DNA from: DAIPHL01 sp036771375
GTDB taxonomy: Bacteria; Synergistota; Synergistia; Synergistales; Synergistaceae
Reading direction: 5' to 3'
NCBI GenBank assembly: GCA_036771375.1
Contig: DAIPHL010000029.1
Coordinates: 1-17,012, forward strand
DNA length: 17,012 bases
Program-made: the position numbers and the translations under genes
Part shown: positions 6,927 through 12,446 of the stretch, piece by piece
Numbering within the stretch: position 1 is the stretch's first letter
Layout: the number at the start of each line of letters is the position of its first letter
The notes under the pieces: model-generated
What the model was told of the DNA's origin: nothing
Databases searched by the model: none
What the model saw: the letters and a program-made list of their open reading frames with translations, nothing else

Positions 6927-7165
6927 TCATGTCTCCTTTGGTGTTCGCTCTTCACGGATGTGCCTTTACAGCATCTATTGTCTGCCCCAAACTCGAATAA
7001 TCGCGTAGAGATTTGTCACTATCGGATTTTCATCAATCTTCTTGCACACCTAACCTATCGTGAATCACACAAAGATGCCGTGACTTAAGGATGTGATTCG
7101 TGTGAATAGTGCGATTAGCGTTTCGGTGGACAATGGTTTTCTGCGCGTAATCGGCGAAATTTCAA
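6799..7165. other. AT-rich stretch without a clear gene
   Basis: This interval is visibly richer in A and T than the flanking genes. Apart from the uncertain minus-strand frame ending in it, I see no supported coding region. It holds a 10-base direct repeat, ACTACAAGTT at 6864-6873 and 6897-6906, 33 bases apart. A frame open from 7093 contains the segment KELPPNALL, which may be part of the decayed gene downstream. The base composition fits imported DNA next to the tRNA. Confidence 0.5.
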
Positions 7166-7577
7166 TTGGCGGCTCGAAAAAGGAAAAGGAGGCCTTTGTC
7201 TCTGAAATCCAGTGGAATCTGCTCGGCGATCATAAAGAGCTTCCCCCAAACGCCCTCCTTCGGTCTGCGTTCACAAGAGCTCTGCGAGGCCGGCGCCGCA
7301 ATTTACATCGGACGCTCAAAATCGTTTTTGTGCAACTGCCGCCGCGAAGGGAAAAGGCGAGCGTTCGAGAGGACCGAAGTATACGCGCACCAGCGAGCGT
7401 GCGATACGCTATCCCATCGACGAACTCGACAAGTGGCTGGCCAATCGCGAACGGTACGAGGCGTGCTGCGAAGAACCGCAAAATGTCGAGAACAATAACA
7501 CGCCGACAAACAGTCTGTTGCGGCATATTCAGGCTGTACACGACGGATTGAGCGCGATGGGCTCATCTCTGAGGTGA
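7166..7577 (+). pseudogene. Frameshifted excisionase/AlpA-type helix-turn-helix gene
   Basis: Two adjacent frames together read like one small HTH protein of the AlpA/excisionase (HTH_17) kind. The first frame gives EAGAAIYIGRSKSFLCNCRR, a recognition-helix-like segment ending near 7348. The frame one base later continues GKGERSRGPKYTR, then ERAIRYPIDELDKWLANRER to a TGA at 7575-7577. Text such as GPKY followed by RAIRYP-DELDKWL is typical of the wing and last helix of this family. The shift lies at or near GGGAAAAGG (about 7347-7355), so it is a decayed gene or a base-call error in a homopolymer. The N-terminus is unclear; TTG 7166 is only the first possible start. The stop overlaps ATG 7577 of the next remnant (TGATG), so the two were once an operon. 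Confidence 0.55.
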
Positions 7578-7820
7578 TGCCCGTCTGGGACGATGACAAG
7601 CGGGCGATCACGAACTCCATCGCCCGCTCCGCCGTGTTCGCCGTCGTGGAAGAGTGGGATTGCGCCCCTCTTCCAGCAGCACACGGCGGCTCCCGCCAAC
7701 TACGAGATCATCATCGAGGCGGACCAGGAGGTTTATCTGCAAACCATCCACTGTTTTCGCGGTTGTCGGCCCGACGAGGAAGTCCGCGTCAGCCCAAGGG
7801 ATTTTCTCTTGAGCAGCGGC
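7577..7820 (+). pseudogene. TrfA-like plasmid replication initiator remnant
   Basis: ATG 7577 opens a frame that reads MPVWDDDKRAITNSIARSAV. This resembles the start of TrfA-family initiators, whose motif is W-D-x-x-R-x-x-P-N-x-x-x-RSALF. After a frame change near 7645-7675 another frame reads NYEIIIEADQEVYLQTIHCF, then RGCRPDEEVRVSPRDFLL. That matches the later TrfA region (YtGeqLdqdDldVwl...lH, then a V-x-FS-x-x-x-LL element). The order and spacing fit a single gene with a frameshift and loss of the rest. It is cut at about 7820 by an IS256-type fragment. TrfA proteins start replication of broad-host-range plasmids and related elements. The assignment rests on pattern memory, not on a database comparison. 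Confidence 0.45.
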
Positions 7821-7928
7821 CCCAAGCTCGCGATTGGTGACGGCGCGCTTGGTTTTTGGAAAGCGCTCACCATGGAGTTTCCGAATACTTGGCAACAGCG
7901 CTGCTGGGTTCACAAGACGGCGAACGTT
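7821..7928 (+). mobile_element. IS256-family transposase fragment
   Basis: Thirty-six codons encode PKLAIGDGALGFWKALTMEF and then QQRCWVHKTANV. This is the core of IS256/Mutator transposases around the second catalytic aspartate (GDGA) and the conserved C-W-x-H-K motif. Nothing upstream or downstream continues the transposase in any frame, and no terminal inverted repeats were seen. It is a short relic fused in frame to the TrfA-like remnant, so it marks an old insertion and deletion event. Confidence 0.75.
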
Positions 7929-7977
7929 TGGGGCGGCGGACTTATACCAAGTTACGATCAAAATCTTGTTTATCGGT

Positions 7978-8005
7978 AAAACGCAGGCCCGCACAATGCG
8001 GTTTT
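7978..8005 (-). terminator. Probable terminator of the transporter-OCD operon
   Basis: AAAACGCA (7978-7985) pairs with TGCGGTTTT (7997-8005) with one bulged base, extendable by a T-A pair on the outside. On the minus strand the second arm ends in TTTTA. It lies about 40 bases after the stop of the ornithine-cyclodeaminase-like gene. The T run is short, so it may act weakly. Confidence 0.4.
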
Positions 8006-8042
8006 AACGCTTTACCTTCCGGTCCCTGGTTTCAAATTGGCA

Positions 8043-9029
8043 TTAGATGTCTATCTGCCTACCGATACCCTGTTTGACCGCGTTTTCATACACTTGATAT
8101 GCAGCGACAACATCGAGAACCGCGTATCCGACGGTTTTCAGAACCGTGATGTCCTCCCTGTCGGTCCGCCCGCCAAGGTTGCCGGCGAGGACTTCACCGA
8201 TTTCTCCGACGATGCTTTCCAGGGCGTATTTCCCCTCTTTTACGGGAATCAAAAAGTCGCCGGCCTCCTCGAATACCGCCTCTTTGTTGTCTACGAAAAC
8301 GCGTGCCCGGTTCAACAGTTCGTCTCCAAGCTCTCTTTTATCCGGGGTAAAGGAGCCGACGCCGTTGACGTGCGCACCCTTTTTTACCTTCGCCCCATCA
8401 AATACAGGGGCTTTGGCCGTCGTCACCGTCGTGATAATGTCCGCGCCGTCGATCGCCTCGTCGGATGATTTTGCCGCAATCAGGCAAGCCCCGTATTCTC
8501 GGGTAAGCTGCGAATTTTGTTGAATGAAAGGGGCGATTCGCTCGGGGAAGACGTCGAAGATGCGAACCTCCCGGATCGGGCGCACGCAAAGGAGCGCCTC
8601 CAACTGCGCGGCGGCCTGTCCACCGGTTCCAAAGAGCGCGGCGATGGTGGACTGTTCATTTGCAAGAATATCGGTGGCAGCTCCCGATATCGCGCCGGTC
8701 CTCAGCCGGGTAATCTCAACGCCGTTCATCAATGCGCAGACTTCCCCTGTTTCTGAATCGACAAGAAGGACCTGTGCCGGAACAACGGGGATTTTTGTGC
8801 CCAGATTCCTGGGAAAGACGGAGACAATCTTGATCCCAACCCGATTGATATCTCCCTTGACATAAGCGGGCATGAACAGGACGGAGCCGTTCTCTTCGAT
8901 TTGGAAACCGGGACGTACGGGAACCTCCGTTTGTCCGGTGGCGTGCAGCAGGAACGCCTTTTTATCCGCCTCGATCGCTTCTTTCATCGGAAGCAGTTTT
9001 CGAACCTCCGCGCCGTTGATCAGTAACAT
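8043..9029 (-). CDS. Ornithine cyclodeaminase / mu-crystallin family enzyme
   Basis: Members are NAD(P)-dependent ornithine cyclodeaminases, alanine or arginine dehydrogenases, or reductases of cyclic imines such as pyrroline-2-carboxylate. The 328-residue protein has the substrate-domain lysine K67 (VGIKIVSVFP), R110-T111 (RLRTGAISGAATD), the dinucleotide motif GTGGQA at 134-139, and D230 (VNGVGSFTPDKREL). D159 ends the second strand of the nucleotide fold (VRIFDVF), which suggests NAD(H) rather than NADP(H); that is inference. ATG 9029 lies eight bases after GAGG and is preferred to GTG 9038. It is the second gene after the Gate-domain transporter. With a divergent proline-racemase homologue and a DauR-type regulator nearby, a role in imino or D-amino acid catabolism is likely. 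The DauB arginine dehydrogenase of Pseudomonas is a known family precedent with such a regulator. Confidence 0.88.
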   Translation of the reverse strand: MLLINGAEVRKLLPMKEAIEADKKAFLLHATGQTEVPVRPGFQIEENGSVLFMPAYVKGDINRVGIKIVSVFPRNLGTKIPVVPAQVLLVDSETGEVCALMNGVEITRLRTGAISGAATDILANEQSTIAALFGTGGQAAAQLEALLCVRPIREVRIFDVFPERIAPFIQQNSQLTREYGACLIAAKSSDEAIDGADIITTVTTAKAPVFDGAKVKKGAHVNGVGSFTPDKRELGDELLNRARVFVDNKEAVFEEAGDFLIPVKEGKYALESIVGEIGEVLAGNLGGRTDREDITVLKTVGYAVLDVVAAYQVYENAVKQGIGRQIDI

Positions 9030-9055
9030 CCCAAGCACCTCACAAATTAAAGTTT

Positions 9056-9082
9056 CTCATGCTGCAAGACGCGCGGCATGAG
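9056..9082. repeat. Intergenic inverted repeat between transporter and OCD genes
   Basis: CTCATGC (9056-9062) and GCATGAG (9076-9082) are perfect 7-base arms with a 13-base spacer in the 72-base gap of the operon. No T run follows on the minus strand. It could be an mRNA processing or stability hairpin that sets the ratio of the two proteins. Confidence 0.35.
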
Positions 9083-9101
9083 AGGTCTGCGAAACTGAAA
9101 C

Positions 9102-10274
9102 CTATCCAAAAAGAACGAACAGGAAATGCGCTGCGACGCCGGCCAAAAAACCGCCGACGGTGTGGCTCAAGATCGCTTTCATGGTCATCTTGCGCGCGCC
9201 GAGCGCTTCCATCATCGCCACATGTGTGCTGAGATAACCGCTCCAGCACATGCCCATGGCGGTGAATACCGCAATTTCATTCGCGCCGATTTTGCCGTCC
9301 CTCAATAATTGCGGTACTGTCCCCATTGCTGCGCCTACCGCACCAAGCGAGGTCAGCGGGAAAACGATGGCGGAGGGGTCCTGGAAACCGAGAAGGGGGC
9401 CGAGGACGACGTTGAGATATTTACCGAGAATCGGAAGGACCGCGATGCCCTCATAAGCCGCCCCAGTATACACGCCTTCCGCCCCCGGTCCATTCGTCAG
9501 CATCATGACGATCGTACAGATCGTCGCAACGCCAGGAATGGCGAGCAGGGACATGTTGAACCCGATTTTCGCGCCGTCCAGGAGCGCCTCCATAAAGCGC
9601 TGGATGCGGTTTCCCGCGCGAATTTCGCGAAACTGGAGGACGTCGAAACTCTCTGCGGTCGCTTCACCGTCGACCGAGGCGTTTTCTTCCGTTCCGTACT
9701 CTCTTTTCGTAAAAAACTGTATCATGCGAACGCTGACAACGCTGCCGATAATGGCCCCCAGCGTTCCCATCAAGACCGCAACCACATAACTCTCGTTGCG
9801 AATGGAACCCTGGGCGACCATAAACGTCCCGACAATCAAGCCCATCCCAAACGCTGTGCCGAGATTGGTGAGGGAGATGTACTGAAATTTCTTGAAATAC
9901 CTGGTAAATCCCTTATCCGCGGCAAGTGAGAGTATCGCGGGGTTGTCGGAAAGGTACGTGGCCATCACGCCGACGACCGATGCGCCAGGGAGGTTGTAGA
10001 GTGGTTTCATGAATGGCGAGAGTATCTTGTTGGCGAGCGCGAGAATGCCGAACTCGGAAAAGAGCGCGCTCACCGCGCCCGCCAGAATGCAGACGGCGGA
10101 GATAAAGAAACTGGTGTTGAGTACCAGATCGTGCGCGGTACTCATCATTGTCCCAAACATATTCGCGACGCCCATTTTCACTCCAAATACACCAAAAAAA
10201 CCGAAAATCAGGAGAAGCCACACTATGCCCTCGGGGCTCACTGCTTTTACAATTTTTGTTTTTTCTTCGAGCAT
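9102..10274 (-). CDS. Gate-domain (nucleoside-recognition-like) membrane transporter
   Basis: This 390-residue protein is almost entirely hydrophobic, with about ten membrane segments. Examples are IVWLLLIFGFFGVFGVKMGV at about 15-35, FFISAVCILAGAVSALF, LTNLGTAFGMGLIVGTFMVA and a final FLAGVAAHFLFVLFG. It contains two related Gate-like halves. The first carries LPGASVVGVMATYLSDNPAI and the second the equivalent VFPLTSLGAVGAAMGTVPQL. Such YjiH/YjiG-like proteins are probable transporters with unassigned substrates. ATG 10274 follows GAGGAG by about 12 bases. It is the first gene of the operon with the OCD-family enzyme and has its own strong promoter. I infer that it imports or exports the amino acid processed by the cluster. 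Confidence 0.85.
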   Translation of the reverse strand: MLEEKTKIVKAVSPEGIVWLLLIFGFFGVFGVKMGVANMFGTMMSTAHDLVLNTSFFISAVCILAGAVSALFSEFGILALANKILSPFMKPLYNLPGASVVGVMATYLSDNPAILSLAADKGFTRYFKKFQYISLTNLGTAFGMGLIVGTFMVAQGSIRNESYVVAVLMGTLGAIIGSVVSVRMIQFFTKREYGTEENASVDGEATAESFDVLQFREIRAGNRIQRFMEALLDGAKIGFNMSLLAIPGVATICTIVMMLTNGPGAEGVYTGAAYEGIAVLPILGKYLNVVLGPLLGFQDPSAIVFPLTSLGAVGAAMGTVPQLLRDGKIGANEIAVFTAMGMCWSGYLSTHVAMMEALGARKMTMKAILSHTVGGFLAGVAAHFLFVLFG

Positions 10275-10361
10275 CTTATTTGTTCACTCCTCTATTGAGT
10301 AATTAGGTGTGAGGGGTAAGCAAATAAAATCCATACTTGTGGTGCCAAGAATGCGTGGCAA

Positions 10362-10382
10362 GTTGATTATATTTGAATCAAC
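10362..10382. repeat. Inverted repeat over the -10 box of the transporter promoter
   Basis: GTTGATT (10362-10368) and AATCAAC (10376-10382) are perfect 7-base arms around a 7-base centre. The left arm overlaps the minus-strand TATAAT. A third copy of GTTGATT lies at 10406-10412 inside the racemase promoter. This is likely an operator. Confidence 0.55.
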
Positions 10383-10393
10383 ATAATTGTCAA
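10366..10393 (-). promoter_or_regulatory. Promoter of the transporter-OCD operon
   Basis: On the minus strand, perfect TTGACA (10393-10388) and perfect TATAAT (10371-10366) are separated by 16 bases. Transcription would start near 10359 and give a leader of about 85 bases. Its -35 box is one base from the -35 box of the divergent racemase promoter. Confidence 0.85.
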
Positions 10394-10401
10394 GTTGACA
10401 A
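10387..10401. promoter_or_regulatory. Palindrome joining two divergent -35 boxes (candidate operator)
   Basis: TTGTCAA-G-TTGACAA is a perfect inverted repeat with a single central base at 10394. Each arm contains the -35 hexamer of one of the two divergent promoters. Any protein bound here would cover both -35 boxes at once. Confidence 0.7.
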
Positions 10402-10422
10402 ATTTGTTGATTGTTATATAAT
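10395..10422 (+). promoter_or_regulatory. Promoter of the proline-racemase family gene, with shared 15-base element
   Basis: Perfect TTGACA (10395-10400) and perfect TATAAT (10417-10422) have a 16-base spacer. The -35 box opens the element TTGACAAATTTGTTG (10395-10409), with palindromic core ACAAATTTGT. The same 15 bases open the promoter of the DauR-type regulator gene at 12377-12363 on the minus strand. The leader to ATG 10517 is about 85 bases. Confidence 0.85.
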
Positions 10423-10453
10423 CCACTTTAGGGTGTGAGGGATTGTTGAAACA

Positions 10454-10497
10454 TCATTCGATGAATGACGCGAAGCGTGCCCATTCTTACAAGAGTG
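10454..10497 (+). promoter_or_regulatory. Leader hairpins before the racemase gene
   Basis: TCATTC (10454-10459) pairs with GAATGA (10463-10468). CATTCTT (10482-10488) can pair with AAGAGTG (10491-10497), directly before the GGAGG at 10502-10506. The second helix has only a 2-base loop and would need to open partly. A role in translation initiation is possible but not shown. Confidence 0.25.
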
Positions 10498-10516
10498 GCG
10501 AGGAGGAATGATCTCG

Positions 10517-11530
10517 ATGCTTCAATTCAAGAATATGATTACCTGTATCGACATGCACACCTTGGGCGAGCCGCTGAGGCTGATTACTGCGGGCTTTCCG
10601 CCCATCCCCGGTAAAACCGTTCTGGAAAAGCGCGCTTATTTCAAAGAAAAGATGGACCACCTTCGCAAACTATTGATGCTTGAACCGAGGGGACACGCGG
10701 ATATGTACGGTTGTGTGCTCATCCCCCCAGTGAGCGATGACGGTGATTTCGGCACGCTCTTCATCCACAACGAGGGGCACGGTGCCATGTGCGGACATGG
10801 CTGTATCGCGGTATCCACCGCCGTATTCGACACGGGCATGATGTCGGGCAGGGAGGGAATCAACGAACTGCGCCTCGACACACCCGCAGGGCGGGTGACG
10901 TCCTTCGTAAACATCGAAAACGGCCGGGTGAAGAATGTGACCTTCCAGAATGTTCCGACCTTTGTGTATGAGGAAAATATAAAAATCCCCGTCGAAGGAA
11001 TCGGGGAGGTCACGGGCGACCTCGTATTCGGCGGTGATTTTTATGTTTATGTCGATGTAAAGCAGCTTGGTATGGAAATTGCGCCGGAAAATACGAAGGA
11101 ACTCGCCCGCAGGGCGATGGAGATCAAGCACAAGGTTCTGGAGATGCGGAAGATCGTCCACCCGACGGAGCCGAAGCTGACTGGTCTTTACGGAACGATT
11201 CTCACTTCCTCCCCCGAGATCCGTGGAGAACGCGCGATTTCGCGAAACATCTGCGTATTCGCGGATGGCGAGGTCGACCGCTCACCCTGCGGAACCGGCA
11301 CGTCAGGGCGCTTCACACAACTCTACGCAAAAGGGCTCATCGGAAAGGATATGGTGCTCGAACACCACAGCATCATCGACACGGTGTTCGAGGCCCGTAT
11401 GAAGGAGGAAACCACGATCGGCGACAAGAGGGGAATCGTTGCGACGGTGACCGGTTCGGCCTATATCATGGGGCTGAATCAGATCGTCCTCGATCCGAAC
11501 GATCCGTTGCCGGACGGATTCCATCTGTAA
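10517..11530 (+). CDS. Proline racemase / 4-hydroxyproline epimerase family protein
   Basis: Family members invert or dehydrate proline and hydroxyprolines without a cofactor, using two facing residues. Here both are cysteine: C92 in NEGHGAMCGHGC and C258 in DRSPCGTGTSGRF. A Cys/Cys pair fits racemase or epimerase activity. The trans-3-hydroxyproline dehydratases of this family carry Thr in place of the second Cys. Other conserved text is IDMHTLGEPLRLI at the N-terminus, HADMYGC and TVTGSAYIMG near the end. The length of 337 residues is normal. ATG 10517 is chosen because GGAGG (10502-10506) is ten bases before it; ATG 10508 is only one base from that site. It is divergent from the transporter-OCD operon and convergent with the regulator. 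The substrate (proline, 4-hydroxyproline or another) is not resolved. Confidence 0.9.
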   Translation: MLQFKNMITCIDMHTLGEPLRLITAGFPPIPGKTVLEKRAYFKEKMDHLRKLLMLEPRGHADMYGCVLIPPVSDDGDFGTLFIHNEGHGAMCGHGCIAVSTAVFDTGMMSGREGINELRLDTPAGRVTSFVNIENGRVKNVTFQNVPTFVYEENIKIPVEGIGEVTGDLVFGGDFYVYVDVKQLGMEIAPENTKELARRAMEIKHKVLEMRKIVHPTEPKLTGLYGTILTSSPEIRGERAISRNICVFADGEVDRSPCGTGTSGRFTQLYAKGLIGKDMVLEHHSIIDTVFEARMKEETTIGDKRGIVATVTGSAYIMGLNQIVLDPNDPLPDGFHL

Positions 11531-11554
11531 ACGCGGCGGGCTGGTTGCGGCGTT

Positions 11555-12301
11555 CTACTGATTTTCGGGGACATCCGCGCTGTCGCTTTTGAGCTTTTTC
11601 AAGTAGCCGTAAATGGTGTACCGGCTTTTGCCGAGCTCCTTCGCCAGAAAGTTGATTGATCCTTTGATCAGAAAGAAGCCCTTTTGATCGAGTTTGGCGA
11701 TGACGCTTTGCAACTCTGCCGGGGAGAGGCGTTCCAGGGGCGCGTCGATCGATGTCCTGAGTTCTTGAAAAAGATGCGCCCATACATCATCCAGTCCCCG
11801 GTAAAATTTCTCATCCTGAACAGGGGGCATTTTCGCGGAGCCAAGGGACATTTCTCCGATGGAGCTCGATATTCCAATGTCGGGCGATGTTTTTTCCGGC
11901 TTGCCCGGATTGATAAATTCGTCGAGGAATTTTCTCGCCTGCTCCATTCGGGAGACGTCGATGTTGACGCAGATGAGGCCGATGAGCTTGTTTTTTTTAT
12001 CGCGGAGATAGATGACGCTGCACTTGAGACGGCGGCCGTCCTCCGTCATCGCGTGATAATTGTAAATGCCGTCGCGGTCGGAAAACTTCTCGGACTGCAT
12101 CAATTGCCGGCCAAAGGCGGTCATTGGCGCGCCGATTTTTCTCCCTGTCACATGAGTGTTCGCGCAGGCCACAACGGAGCCCTCCGGGATGGAAGTATCG
12201 TGCAGGAGCACCTCGCAGTCTCCGCCAAGAATATTCGCCAGTCCGGAAACGAACGGAAGATAGGGCTTCAGAGCCGGGTTGATCGTCTCTTTTGTTTGCA
12301 T
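11555..12301 (-). CDS. YheO/DauR-type PAS-HTH transcriptional regulator
   Basis: The 248-residue protein has the two-part YheO layout. An N-terminal PAS-like domain (about 8-125) carries LPFVSGLANILGGDCEVLLH, SVVACANTHVTGRKIG and NLIGLICVNIDVS-like text. A linker follows, then a C-terminal YheO-type HTH (about 185-242) with AELQSVIAKLDQKGFFLIKG, then AKELGKSRYTIYGYLKKLK. DauR, which represses D-arginine catabolism in Pseudomonas, is a characterised member. The effector is expected to be an amino acid or related metabolite of the cluster. GGAG lies six bases before ATG 12301. Its promoter contains the same 15-base element found at the racemase promoter, so it probably controls both and itself. 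Its end faces the racemase end with only 24 bases between, without a convincing terminator. Confidence 0.88.
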   Translation of the reverse strand: MQTKETINPALKPYLPFVSGLANILGGDCEVLLHDTSIPEGSVVACANTHVTGRKIGAPMTAFGRQLMQSEKFSDRDGIYNYHAMTEDGRRLKCSVIYLRDKKNKLIGLICVNIDVSRMEQARKFLDEFINPGKPEKTSPDIGISSSIGEMSLGSAKMPPVQDEKFYRGLDDVWAHLFQELRTSIDAPLERLSPAELQSVIAKLDQKGFFLIKGSINFLAKELGKSRYTIYGYLKKLKSDSADVPENQ

Positions 12302-12348
12302 CGCACGCTCCGGTAACAGATTGATTTGATTCGCGTTACATTCTAGAG

Positions 12349-12377
12349 ATTCTAGTGTCGTGCAACAAATTTGTCAA
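12349..12377 (-). promoter_or_regulatory. Promoter of the regulator gene with the shared 15-base element
   Basis: On the minus strand TTGACA (12377-12372) and TAGAAT (12354-12349) are 17 bases apart. The -35 box again opens TTGACAAATTTGTTG (12377-12363), identical to the element in the racemase promoter. Two direct copies of ATTCTAG lie beside the -10 (12340-12346 and 12349-12355). For the divergent dehydratase gene on the plus strand I cannot find a convincing -35/-10 pair. Confidence 0.7.
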
Positions 12378-12446
12378 ACCAACAAAATGCTACATCGGAA
12401 AGACGCAAAAGAGACGCAAAATTTTATCCGAAAGGGAGTGTTCGAT

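Noticed and set aside
11531..11554. Possible terminator between racemase and regulator genes
   Set aside because: Only a 5-bp AACGC/GCGTT pairing exists and no T run follows on either strand.
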